NCBI GenBank assembly: GCA_029641185.1
Contig: JAPWGK010000004.1
Span: 248,001-312,000, forward strand
Length of the DNA stretch: 64,000 nucleotides
Source: Pseudofabraea citricarpa
Lineage: Eukaryota > Ascomycota > Leotiomycetes > Helotiales > Dermateaceae
Direction of reading: 5' to 3'
Below are positions 35,587 to 47,420 of this stretch, piece by piece. The notes beneath the pieces were generated by a model. It made no database searches. It saw nothing but the letters and a program-made list of their open reading frames with translations, and was not told where the DNA came from. Position 1 is the stretch's first letter, and the number at the start of each line of letters is the position of its first letter. The position numbers and the translations under genes are program-made.

Positions 35587-38500
35587 TTATGATCTCAGGG
35601 GTGCTGTCGTAAGAAAGACGGGCACGTCAGAGAAGTCAACGCCGTAATCCATACTGATCCCCATACTCTTGCGACTGCCTTTCGTGGAGGCCCCTTTGGT
35701 TCCAGCACTCCCGACGATTCCATGGCGCCCGCCGTTATTACCACGCTCGAAGCCATATCCCAGGCCTCCTGCATAGCGATCAAGAACCAGCATATCTGAT
35801 GTGGAGTGACTGTGAATTGGTTGTGGTCGAGGTCCGGTCTTTGGAGTGTGGAAGGTAAGATTCTCCTGGGCCGTTGGCCCCTCGTAGTATTCGTCATGTC
35901 TAATTTCAGGCGTCTTATTGCCATAAGTATGGTCATATTCTGCTTCCAGGTCCAACGTGAGCTGTCCACCATAATCATACCCACTCTCATATCTCCACTG
36001 TTGCTTTGCCTGTTCAAAGCTTGAATGGTGGCTAAGTACGGGCTTTTTAGCCGTATTAGAGGACTTGTTATCTAAGCTCATACGAGGACGTGCCCGTGGA
36101 GCATCCATCGACTTTCGGCTATTTAATTTGGGTGTACTTCTTGATTGCCCATCTATGGACTTTCTTCCACGCGTTTCCTGCTGAAGTGCCTCGTTTGCTG
36201 ATTGTCTTTGGTTTGCCCAGTAATCTTTTTGGGCTGCCCATGGATCCAAAGACTGGTTCTTGGCAGTTGCTCGGTCAGGAGCATTATTCTGGTTTCCTGC
36301 TGGCTCTTGGACTGGTTTTCTTGGAACAGGTGAATTTCTTTGTGTTTGCATGCTCACAGGCGGCTGGCCTTTGCCCTTACGAGGTACATAATATCGGTTC
36401 AAATCTTCCACGCTCAAGGCTTTTGGCATGGGAGGTGCTTCTTCGGGCTTCTTTGCCAAACTCTCTCTGGACTTTGATCTGTCCCGTGACTTTGACCTCT
36501 CCCGTGAAGTCGAACGGCTTTCTGCATGCGGATTCCTATTGGCAATTGATTCGTAGGAATGTTTGACACGTAAATCCGTCTCATTTCGGCCATCTGTACG
36601 TCGACTCCGCGCGAATCTCTCCCTGGCATCGGCTTCTAGTTGTAAAGTCATTGCTTTTGTTCGTGATTCTGGAGTTGAGGTCGACGCAGACATTGCATTG
36701 AGAGCATGATCATAAGGACTCTTTCCCAAGCTCGACGAAATGTTCTCGTAAGAACTGAGCTGCATATCAAAACCCGAAGACTGTTTAACAACGCCAGATG
36801 ATTGAATAGAGTGTCGAACTTTGGGCATCTGTATAGGTGCTGGAACACTTTGAACTGCGGGGGTTTGAAAGGTGTTTCTACGATTGTTGCCAGGTCTGGA
36901 CAGTGCAGTGACATCATGTTTGTAAACACTTTGATCAGAGACAACTGGCAAGGTGCTGTGATACCGCTCAAGAATAGGCTTGTGTTCTTCGCGTTGCTCT
37001 ACTGATCCAACAGACAAGATTGTGCCTAGCGTCTCCTTGGAAACCGACGGTCGCAAGTTACCTTCTACAGTATTGGGAAAGCTTGCAACTGGGAATCCTG
37101 ACACCCGCTCCTCGAGTTGTCTCGCAGCTTGCGGTGATACCGGAGGAATTTGTAAATCATCGCCAATGCTGCGTTGCGCTTGAATTGTGAAGATTGGTTG
37201 AAGAGGAGGCTGGGGTTTGGTCGCCTTGCGTCTTGAGTTGACACTTGAGTTAGAGCTATCAGATCCAGTAGGGCTATCTGTTGGACGCGCTGGTGTAGGA
37301 GGACCCTTTTGACGCTGGTGGGCTGCAGCTTGTGCTCTTACTTCTGCCGCAGCCCATCTTTGCTCGGCAGACTTTCGCGGAAGAGTTGGTGCTGTAGCGG
37401 TTCGAGTTATAGTAGCTTCTACTGGAACCGGGGGTGCTTGTCTAAATGGCATGCTAGGCACATCCTCCTGGTAGGAAGTCGCTGGCAATGAATATCTTGG
37501 CCGAATCGTCTTGTCAGAATCTGCACTCGCAACAGATGACTTCGAGTAAGAAAAGGAAGACATTCTAGGGCGCGACTCTTTCGGTGGAGTGGGCGGTGCC
37601 TCCTTCGCTGGTACATCAGGAGCAGCGCTCTTGAATGACCGAAGTGAGACATTGGAACTGTATCCACTGTCTGCTTTGGCAAGCGGTTTTGGGGTGAGAT
37701 CTCTAGAGATTGGAATCTTCGCCGGAATAGGTGGACCTGCATGGTATCCTGAGTCCACGCTGGAGCTAGGAAGAGGTGCTTCAATTGGTGTGACATCGGA
37801 GTCTGGGGCAAACAAATCATCTTCCATGGCATTGTGTTTGCTTGATACCATCAACTCAGGAGATCTAGGAGGAGATTCTTCAAAGGAAAATGGGCTCAAG
37901 GCAATGTCTTGCATATACTCGTTGGCCAATTCTTGTGACTTCGTTGGTGAGTGGTGGGTGCGGAAATCAAACAAGGAAAGAGACCGATCAGGAGCAGTAT
38001 GCTTGGCCTCATTGACCTCACTGGTCTTACTAGCAACTGTTTTTCCTGCAAGGTGTTGCAACTCTGGTGGTGCAGTATGTTCTTGGCGAAGAGGAGATTC
38101 AGCTCGTATGATCCACGGAGGCTTAATAATCTCAGTTGCAACTGTCAAAGTGTTGCTCCTACGATGCGTATGGCGGGATCTGCTGCTCTCAAAGCTAGCT
38201 TTTCGATCGGCTGTTGTTAGAAGATCCTCTTCTCCACCCATGGTAAAAGAACGATTATCACTTGGTGTTGGACTCGCTGCACCATTAGTAATTCTGAGGC
38301 TTCCCAATTGAAAAGCTCCTATGTGGCCATAGCCCTGCTCACTAGGAGTCAGAGCCCTGGGGCCAGGCCCATCATCTGCAAAGTTTGGGGCTGGGAGTGA
38401 AAGATCAGACAATGGCTTAGGGGCTGACTTTCGAGGGCTATGGTAGTACCGGCGCAGCTGATCTGAGGTCGACGGCGCCTGCATCTGCGACGGGAGCATT

Positions 38501-39327
38501 TCACGAGAGGTGGGCTCAACATAACTATTTCTTGTAGCAATGCCCGGTGTCAAGAGTGATCTACGCCGAATGGGAGCATATATAGCAGGCTCGGCTTCGG
38601 GTCGTTCTGCAAGCGGAGACGGGGGTGCTGAACTCTGACTTTCCTGTTTATTTCCTCCCCATAATTTCGAGAACCGCTTCGACCCTTCATCCGATACTGG
38701 TGATGGGGTTGCTAGCGGGGTCTGTTGTTCGACCACCAAGGACAGCCGTGGTTGATGTGAGTACGACTGGCGATTGAGAAAGGAGAGGCGAGGGTTTGGC
38801 GCCGGTCTTCTATAGGTGTCAGCTCATAAATTTACCGATTCTCCACGACCATCAACTTACGTTTCTACCGGGTTTGGTACGAAGTAACTATCCCCCGGAA
38901 GTTCATGCGTCATGGAATTGGACCGCGACCATCTCTCCGCTGGCGTTGGTTCTGGGACCTCAGGCTCAATTGACGTGATCTTGACCGATCTCACGGATTT
39001 CTGCGAGCTCTTCGACCTAAAGATACTCGTTCTCCTCTTCTTGGGCTCTTCTTTCAGAGGCACCTCCTCCAGAACACTGACGGCGCCCTCGATAATGGAG
39101 AAGGTACTGTTTCGCGTGTTGGGGGAGCGCGCCGCCGTCAGAGGCAGCGGTGGGGGCGGTTGTGACGAGATCTGGACTTGTGAATTGCGGCGACTGGGTG
39201 TTGATGGGGCACTCAGACTGAGCAGATTCGCCGTGGAGGTATTGGTCTTAGGTTTCGTGAGTTTGTTGGGTGTCTTCTGAGGCTTGGCCAGTTTTCGAGG
39301 CGCCTCCGTAGATTGAGTGTTTCCCAT
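35587..39327 (-). CDS. Large disordered fungal protein with N-myristoylation signal
   Basis: Exons 39327-38861 and 38809-35587 encode 1229 residues; the intron (51 bp) joins PNPVET to RPAPNPRLSF. The start MGNTQS fits the N-myristoylation pattern (Gly2, Ser6) and is followed by a Lys-rich stretch, which together suggest attachment to the inner face of a membrane. The rest is Ser/Pro/Arg-rich and predicted disordered, with many SP/TP sites, PPxP motifs (possible SH3 ligands), an RS/SR-type run (SRSTSRERSKSRDRSKSRES at about residue 930) and a conserved-looking C-terminal block with YDYGGQLTLDLEAEYDHTYG. No catalytic domain is recognisable. A frame start upstream at 39390 is GTG, so the ATG at 39325-39327 is used. 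Possibly a membrane-linked scaffold; function unknown. Confidence 0.8.
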
Positions 39328-39762
39328 GACGAGCGACGAGAGATAATGAAATGGAGAAGCGCTCAAGATGACATTCTCTCCATCCTCCACGCACGACCTA
39401 GGTTTGCAGCTGGCGCAAACTCGAGAGGAGGTAATTCAAGAGGGGAGGAGGAGGAGAGGAGAGAGGGGGGCGGCGGTGTGGTTGGGGGATGAAAGAGGAT
39501 GGGATGATGGAGAAGGCAAAAGTCGATGAGACGAGCCAGGATTGTACGGGACTTTGACCCAAGATGTGCAGCGACCCTGGTCTGAATTATGGAGAGCGAG
39601 AGTGGTTGTGAAGAGCTACCCTGGACGGCAGGGATACCGGGAGATGGAGAGCAAAAGCAGGTTTATCAGGAAAGAGATGGGGGAGTGGAGTGGTCCGGCC
39701 TTCAAAGCGTTGACGTTTCAGAGATTAAATGGCCTGTGTGAGCGTGTGAGGCGGCGGCGGGT

Positions 39763-39790
39763 GGGAAAGGGAAAGGGAAAGGGAAAGGGA
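39763..39790 (+). repeat. (GGGAAA)n tandem repeat
   Basis: Four and a half perfect copies of the hexamer GGGAAA in the promoter side of the myristoylated protein gene. Confidence 0.85.
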
Positions 39791-40390
39791 GATGATGATG
39801 CAACGCAAATAAAGAAAGAACGAGAGACGGGCGAGACACGACGACACGCGAAGACGATATAACATGAGAACCAGAAAAAGAGGGACGATAATGATGGGCG
39901 ATCTGGTTGTTCAGCTGGCCTTGCACGACATGATGAGGCTAGCAAGGGTTGTTGGTTGGTTGGTTAGTTAGTTGGCCCGGCGGCAATCATTCAATCAATT
40001 AGTGTTTTGCGTGCATTACTGTACATTATTCTGGCTGTACAGTACAGTACAAAGGACAAGTGAAGATAGACGGAGAGAAGATGGTCGTGCAATAATCTGC
40101 AATCTGCATCTCGCTCCCATCTCCACTCTCCCATGCACGTAAACAGGGTTTCCCACACGCTAAATCATGCTAAAGAAAGCGGGCCATTCGGAAGCCTCGC
40201 TTGAGACGCCGCTGCGCCCAATTCTCCATTTGGCGCACGAGGCGAGAGCACTGAGCCACTGTGGCGAGTGCTGGGACCAATCAGGGCGGCGGGATAAGCG
40301 GCAAGATTGAAGATTGCGCGTCGGGAGGGTGACATGGCGCACAATCAGGAAATACCCTGTGGCTGGGATCAAGCCCAGGCTCATGTCTGG

Positions 40391-40417
40391 GTACAGTAGT
40401 GTCCAGTGCTACTGTAC
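40391..40417. promoter_or_regulatory. Inverted repeat GTACAGTAG / CTACTGTAC
   Basis: Perfect 9-bp arms at 40391-40399 and 40409-40417 with a 9-nt spacer. One of several occurrences of a TACTGTAC-like motif in the non-coding parts of the window. Role unknown. Confidence 0.4.
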
Positions 40418-40475
40418 TTGTCCAGCGTCCAGAGCTTGTACCGAACACACTTCTCCAAAGCAAAAGCAAAAGCAA

Positions 40476-40511
40476 GACCATGACCACGACCACGACCACG
40501 ACCACGACCAC
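40476..40511 (+). repeat. (GACCAC)n tandem repeat
   Basis: Six near-perfect copies of GACCAC (one GACCAT) in non-coding DNA. Confidence 0.85.
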
Positions 40512-43500
40512 CCACAGATCTGCTTCCAGCACCAGAGCACATCATAGCGAACTCTAAGCTCCCAGCCTCGCCTTGCCTCGCCTCGTCAGCACTGCTGTAC
40601 ATGTACATGCACATGTACATCTACCCAAGTATATGCACTAGAAGTACAACAACAATAATGCTGGAACAAGGTGCATTGTTCGAGGGGTCCCGCTAGCTTT
40701 GCAACACCACACACCACACACACACCACCACCACCTCTCATCTACCACTCGTCTGCATAAGGCTTCGCAAAGCCGAAACGCCCTCGCACATCGCTTCGTG
40801 AATCGCGAACCGTAAATTCGTGCTGCGCAAAAAACGTGTAACGGTACAACGGTGGCCCATCCCAGCCATCTCGTCTGATGTTGCCCTTGTCCTTGCACTT
40901 GGGATGCATCTCTTCCTTCTCTCTCTCTCCCACTGACTCTTGTCGTCAAAAATTCGTCAACTTTGGGTTTTTGTCACGCGTCAAAGGCCTTGTTGGTCGT
41001 TGTTTGACTTCGCCCTGTTTTCACCTGGAACTTTGTTTCAGCCACGTGATGTATCATGGATGCTGCAGCACATCAATCAAGTCGTGAGCATCTGCCGATC
41101 AAGGGGAGCACTAAGAGAAGGTGAGGAGGGCGTGCAGAAATTGCCTCACTCCCTTCGTTACATAACCTCGATTGCCTGCTGCCCACCTTCTTCCAACGTC
41201 AGCTTCCAAGGCCAGAAGTCTCCATCGATGAGGTACTTTGAAGAACTGCAGATAGATCCACCATCGCCCGGGGGGGAAATCAATGGCAAGTTGGCATACT
41301 AAGTGGGGGGCTGGTTGACCTACCTTACATCTTGACGTACGGTACGGTACTCGGCCGGGTCAAAGAGAAGCAAGGTGTGTCAACGCTCCCCTCCAGAGTC
41401 CAGCCTCCAGCAATTCCAATAAAGGTTGATACACGGTGTTGAAGATGATTTTCAACTCCCGGCCCGTGGCATGGTACCATGTCGGCAAAATCCAATCGGC
41501 TAGACCGACGGAGGGTAGTCCGCTTCGAAGTTTAACTTAATGTCAGCTTATCAATTGAAAATCTAGATAGCCGGTAAACTTTGGGTTTCACTAGTATTCT
41601 CTTTACTTGCGGTCTTTGAAGGCTCCCTTTTGTTTATTGGTTTGAGCTGATGTGATCTAGAATTTCCAATCATTTTCCCAGGCCGTGGGTAAGACAGGGC
41701 AGTAAGGAGGTCTATTTTGTCAGATACAATATGAGTTGTCAGTTCGAGATCAATCCGGACGGACCCTGACTACAAGAGTTAAATAAGTTGACATAACGCC
41801 TCTCAATTTGCGTATACGCTACAAAAAGCCACGTTCTATCGTCTAACTGTCGGCCCTGACTTTCGACCGGCTATCGAGTATTGCCGCCTTTGTCTGATTT
41901 ACGAACGACACCCGCGCCTCAAGTACAGCCTGAGCCACGCCCAGACCCTCTTGCCAAACACGCGCTCAAGCAAAAGGAACCATTGACCCAAAAAGAGAAC
42001 GAAATGGCGAGGGGGAAAGAAAAAAGGGTAAAAAGAGGATATGGGTGTGTGGATATTTCCTCTATCAGGAATCGAACTCGATGAATTAGTATACAAAGGC
42101 CCCTAAATGTGATGTTCCAGAGCCATGAACTTATGCGCCGTTCATATATTTGCTTGCCTTTTTGCTGATTTGATAGACAAAGGGCTGCAGCGTGTCTGCT
42201 CTTTTAGATGCCTACATTCACCGGTACTCGGTTAGCACGTGAGGAGCAATGCAGCAACCTCTCAGTTGGACTCGACCGCTGTTCATTTGTTGTATGTATA
42301 CATAGGCCTTGGCCGTTGGTCAGAATTATCATCTATGGATTTTGATAGCTTGCGGGATTTCTATATTTCAATCTCTGCTTCTCCCACTCGTAAGCGAGCA
42401 TGTCGAGTTAGAGAGTGAGTGAGTAAAAGCCAGTCGCAAGATAAACCTCCTCAATTCCTTAGCATGTTAAGCTTTCAGTAGAGAATCGTTGATTGGTGGG
42501 TGTTGGTCAGATTCTCGCGGCTAGCATCGGATCTTGGTAAGATAATGACTTGTAGGATTTGGTACTTGAATTTTCAAACTGGTTGGTATTAATCGGATGT
42601 TAGCAATAAAGCCTGACGCGACAGAAAATTGACGATACCTTCTCGGAATCTCTGGAAATGGTTAAAGTTCAGGTATTTGCATCATTGAGAGTTTTTGTTA
42701 TCGGCATGTTATTCGAGGTCGTGTGAGCACAGAAGTCTAGGTTTAAAATGCAAACATTTCCATCCCAGAACTATATGTACTTGGCAGACATTCTCGATTT
42801 ACAACGCACCACAAAAGTCACACCACATTATGTGGTTTCAATCTTGGTTTTGCAAATCTAGATTCCTGTTTAAATGCGGGGTCTCGACAGCACTCCCCGC
42901 TCGAAGGTAATGGGAACAAGGCTCGCTCGGCGAACTAGGCGAAGAAGTAAAAAAAGAACAAGAAAAAACTCTCTTGTTTCCCATACAGCTGATGCGTCTT
43001 TTTTTTCTTCTTTCATGGGTGCATCGTTTGTTTGCATACACGCAATCCTCGTGCTGAGTTTAAACTTTAAGCTTGCTCATCCGGGGGGCTGGGGAACGTA
43101 CAGTACCGGTACTTTGCACAACTGTGCTGCGCCACTGGGGAACTAGCCGACCTGCTTTCTCTCTCGAATAATCTGGGGAAGCCGCGTCCGGTCATTCCAG
43201 CCCCTCAAACTCTACGCTTTGTCAGGATCCAGGTTGCAGTAATACGAACAGCATTTGAAGTCGAAGAACCCTCTTGGATTAACATGTGAGCTCGGTCCTG
43301 GGCTTATGTGAGAACTCATCACGTGTGGAGCGCCACATACATACCTCCTACCTGCTGCTTGGTTGCCTCGGCACCAGAAACACATCACGATACGTGGCAA
43401 AGCAAGGCAAAGCAAAGCACAGCTCAGCTCAGCTCGTCTAATCTCCTGTAATCATCTGCCTGGAGAATCACAATCCACCACGACTCCACAATCCATCCCC

Positions 43501-43567
43501 AGAATCCATTCTCCTGCCAAAGCTTTGATGATCCGGATCCACAACAACACAAGTGGGCCGTTCTATC

Positions 43568-44774
43568 ATGACCGCCATCACGATTCCTCCCGCGCGCAAT
43601 CCCCATAGCCTCGAGGGTTTGCCGGATGAGCTGCTGATCCTGATCCTGGAGACGCTGGCGAACAGCAGCACAAAGCGTCACCTCTGTGCTATGTGCCTCG
43701 TCAGTCGCCGCATCAACTCCGTAGCTGACCCGGTCTTGTATCGTTCCATCCTGTTCGATGAACCCGAACACCACCTGACATTTTCTGCCTCGCTGGCTAC
43801 GAGACCGCGTCGAGGTTCACTGATTCAGGATGTGAGGCTCGAGTATCCAGGTTCCAAGCTGTCCGGCTTGATGTCACTCCAGGACAGCCTGAACCGCATC
43901 GATGCTTTCTCGCATACCATCTCGACCATGTCGAACCTGGAAAACCTGGTCATCTCGGTCCCGGATTCACTGTGTCATGGCATTGGGACTTTGTTTAATG
44001 GTCCCTTTGATCTGGCCTGTCTCAGGTCATGTGAGTATCAGCCCACATTTCAGGACACATTTTCTAATCGAATCGACAGGTTCTTTATTCTACCAGCGTG
44101 AGGATGACGGGTACTGGGACCTTCGTGAGAATATCCACATCTTCGGCCATCCAACTCTCGAGCATCTAACCATCCGGAGAGCCAGGCTCGACCAGAGAGG
44201 CTTCGAGAGTCCAGAACACCCATCTGAGACAGCCTTGAAAGAATTGAACCTCTTCGAATGTGATATCAACGACGACGCCCTCTCGGATCTTCTCCTCTTC
44301 CCAGAAGCACTCAAATCTTTCACCATGACGCAACTCGAAGTGCCCGTCCCGGAACTCGAGGAGAGCTCAGATGACGTCGAGGATTACATCCTCGCCTTGC
44401 ATTCCGCCCAACACTCGCTAGAAACTATTACGATTGATTTCGCCACTCTAGGAGCCGAAAACGCCTTGCGGTTGAGAGATTTCCAAGTCCTCACCTCTCT
44501 ACGCCTGAGGGATTACCAGCTCTTCGGGCAATCGTCCAACTCTCCTCGTCTGCACTCTGTTGGTTTACCGCAGGACATGGAGGTCCTGGAATTCCTCAAT
44601 CGCCTCGGTGAGGATGAGGAGGTTACGGAGCTTTTGTGTATTGCTATTGAGCAGAAAGATATCCTGGCTCGGAAGTGGCGTAAGATGATTGCAGTTGGTG
44701 AGAAAGAAGAGCTTCCGGTGAAGATCAGGGAGGCTTGTGATGCGGCTGAGAATCTAACTCTGGAGTTCAGATGA
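43568..44774 (+). CDS. F-box protein
   Basis: Two exons, 43568-44030 and 44080-44774, encode 385 residues. The N-terminal F-box (about residues 14-60: SLEGLPDELLILILETLANS ... CLVSRRINSVADPVLYRSI) should bind Skp1 and place the protein in an SCF ubiquitin ligase. The remainder shows irregular leucine-rich segments (HPTLEHLTIRRARLDQRG, TALKELNLFECDINDDALSD, LTSLRLRDYQL), as in substrate-binding LRR regions of fungal F-box proteins. The target cannot be inferred. The intron (49 bp, GT-AG) joins ACLRSC to SLFYQRED. The ATG at 43568 is the first in frame; an upstream frame start at 43553 is not ATG. Confidence 0.87.
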
Positions 44775-46891
44775 GACGAAGAGGTGGAAGGTGGCAGCTG
44801 TATGACATATGTGGGATAGTGTTGTTGGTCATTACATTACGTAGGGGGTTGGAATGCTCTAGAGAAAAGAACAGAAGTAGAAATAAATCACAAAAAAAAA
44901 GGATAGAGTAATAGTTAGACGAGAAGATAATTGGAAATGAGGGGGGGGGAGAAGAAAAAGAAGAAAAGAAAAAAAGAAAACCATAGAAAGACAAGAGAGA
45001 TGGTAAGAAAAAGAGATCATAGATCATAGATCATGTAGCAGTCAAGAAGAAAAGTTCAGAAGATTAGATATTTTCTCGAATTAGAAACAATCTCGAATCA
45101 GAAACACCTTGTCATAATATCAGTGGTTAAGTTGTTAAGTGACTAGTCCTCACATCTCCTGTGTCGAAATCCATCAAAAGAGGTACACGAATACACACTC
45201 AGGTATGATCTAAGCACTACTTTGCAACTGATTATAGAATACTATATCTTCACTTTTGTCGCTTACAACCTATCTTTTCTTTCTCGATCTGATAAGTTCA
45301 GTTTCGTATACCGCCGCCTACTTATAGTTTCTCCCCTTGCCATTTGCTTTCACTCCAAGTTTTTTTTCTTCAATTATCCGTATTCGAATCTTAATCTAGA
45401 GATGGGATTTACAAGAGCTACTTCTTTGGGTATTATATTCGGCTCTTGGGTATCAACGCGTCGTGTCGTATGCACCCGTTCCGATTGCCGCCAGATACTA
45501 GAGGATTCGAGTATACCGTGTGTGCCTTGTTATATGTTATACACGATCAGTATCCAAGGACCTCTTCGCTATGACAAGCTTTGTGTTTGATGGGTAGCTA
45601 ATGCCTGGGTTGAGTGATAAAGTATAGAAGGAATGAAGAAATAGCTACGATTTGACACCTAGGGGTAGGTACAATTGCTCAAGACCTGAGCTAGATTATA
45701 TACACACCGTGTATCAGCCAAGGATTCTGGGAATGGTGCTGAATATGATAGGCAGATGGGAGTCTTAGGAGATGATTGGAATCATTCCTCTCCTCTCATT
45801 CTTAATTGGACTTGAGAAGGCTGTTTTGTACCTCTTACCGAAACAACACCCAAGAGGGGGAAGAAAGGAAATTTATAGAAGTACACTTAAGAATAGTATA
45901 TATTTGAATAAAGGCTTACGCTTGTATTTCTCCTTTTCTTATGTCAAAATACTCTACTATAGAGGGTTTGCCAGAAGGGTGTCTGTGAGACTTTGATTTT
46001 TACATTTTATACTTAGATTGAATGCTTAAATGCTACGTTTTCTCGATCTTGAGAATATCAAAAGAAGAATTGTCTTGTAAAGAATCAGCTAGATAGAAGG
46101 CTGGTTTATGAAAATCCATCTCGTATTGTTTTACTCCCGAAGGCTTGAAGATACCACACGCCTCATTGTTACACGTAGAGTTGTTAGCAAGTATCAAAGT
46201 AGAAAGCGCAGCGAGATAGCAGACGAGCTCGAATCCTATGATAGCTCAAAGGTAGAAATTCCCTTCGAGATGTACTAGCCTTTACTAAATGGTTGTTTTG
46301 TGCCAATTTACTCACGTTGCAACCAGGCCAAGTAGTTGGGTTTATAAGTTTCATACGAGAAGTGATAGAAGAACTGCCTTTTATTATCCAAAAGGAAAAG
46401 AAAGGAGGGTGTGGTTATGAACACGCCAGTAGCTAGAGAGCTTTTTGGCTGTCCACTCGATATTGTTCCTTGAAAATTCAAGCCATAATCGATATGACTT
46501 ATACCGAGGACGCTTTTCAGAAGTAATTGAACCATTTAGGAATTTGTTCAAGACGGGAGAAAAGGAGAAGCTTTGGCATGAACAGAATCCAGTAACAAAA
46601 GTATGAAGTTGAATCATACATCCAACCACAATCCAACCCAGCATACTCTTGCAAAGAATCTATCTTCCACTGGCACCCATTCACACTATATCCTATAAAG
46701 CGCCCTGGAGTCTCAGTTCAAAACAAAGCCTATTTGCATCTGCCACTCGGAAAATTGACACGGCACGGTTCACACATATGACAGAGTGTGTTTTGTTTTG
46801 GAGAGATATATATTTTTTGTATCATTTCGTATGTAACATTATATGCATGGCAAGCAACCCAGAAGAATCCCAAAAGAACATGTCCAAACGC
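44775..46891. other. Intergenic region between convergent genes
   Basis: About 2.1 kb, strongly AT-rich, with short A and G runs near 44890-44980. Open frames up to 122 codons show no recognisable protein sequence. No RNA gene identified. Confidence 0.5.
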
Positions 46892-47420
46892 TTACGCGGC
46901 GTCCTTCTGTTTAACAAATCAGTATATGTATCCTGCGGACGAGAGCGGAAGGGCTAGGAGAATACGTACAGCACGCTGTCCAACAAAGAAACCGAGACCG
47001 AAAGATGGGGTGGTGAAGGTGATCTTGCTTCCCTTTGGGACTATTTTCAACGGCATCAGCACACATTCTCGAGTGGGGCGAGAAGCAGAAAAACTTACAG
47101 TAGAAAACATCGCCCTTGGTGGCAGTGACCTTCTGTCCGGTCTCGTCGGCAATCTCGAACTCTCCATCGACGATGATCTTCATCTCGTCGTAGGTGTACT
47201 CGTACACGAGCGGGACACCCTTCTCGAGACGGTAGAAGCCTGCCGAGATAGGGGCCGTCTTGTCGGTCGACGTGGCGACGTCGCCGAGGAAGGCGTTGTC
47301 GTTGGCGATGAGAGGAGGGTTGAAGCTGGTCTGAGCCTTGGCGTGGTATTGGAAAGCGAGAGGAGCCATCTTTTCTGGAGCTGCGGTCTTCTTGGAAGAT
47401 TTGCTGAGGAAGGAGCCCAT
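46892..47420 (-). CDS. EutQ-like cupin protein
   Basis: Exons 47420-47099, 47040-46970 and 46906-46892 encode 135 residues. The sequence VPLVYEYTYDEMKIIVDGEF, TGQKVTATKGDVFYFPKGSK and ITFTTPSFGLGFFVGQR forms the single cupin barrel of the ethanolamine-utilisation EutQ type, common as a small free-standing protein in fungi. Typical cupin metal ligands are partly replaced (Tyr/Asp/Glu in the first motif), so the reaction is unknown. The start MGSFLSKSSKK again has Gly2 and could be myristoylated (Gly2, Leu5, Ser6). The last coding exon is only 15 nt (Lys-Asp-Ala-Ala-stop); without it the frame runs into an unlikely tail. Splice sites are GT-AG in both introns (58 and 63 bp). Confidence 0.85.

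Larger units (their letters stand above)
39328..43567. other. 4.2-kb intergenic region
   Basis: No gene is supported. Holds GGGAAA repeats (39763-39790), GTACAGTAC-type motifs (40017-40050), a 9-bp inverted repeat (40391-40417), a GACCAC repeat (40476-40511) and a TGTACATG-rich stretch (40595-40620). Open frames across these parts consist of Val/Leu or His runs made by the repeats. The segment 41300-43500 is AT-rich and featureless to my reading. Confidence 0.5.

Noticed and set aside
40281..40547. Open frames with long Val/Leu or His runs on both strands
   Set aside because: They are translations of the GACCAC repeat with no other protein character.
42040..42130. tRNA-like T-loop sequence (GTTCGATTC on the minus strand)
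   Set aside because: The T stem has a mismatch, and no matching acceptor, D or anticodon arms are found at the right distance.
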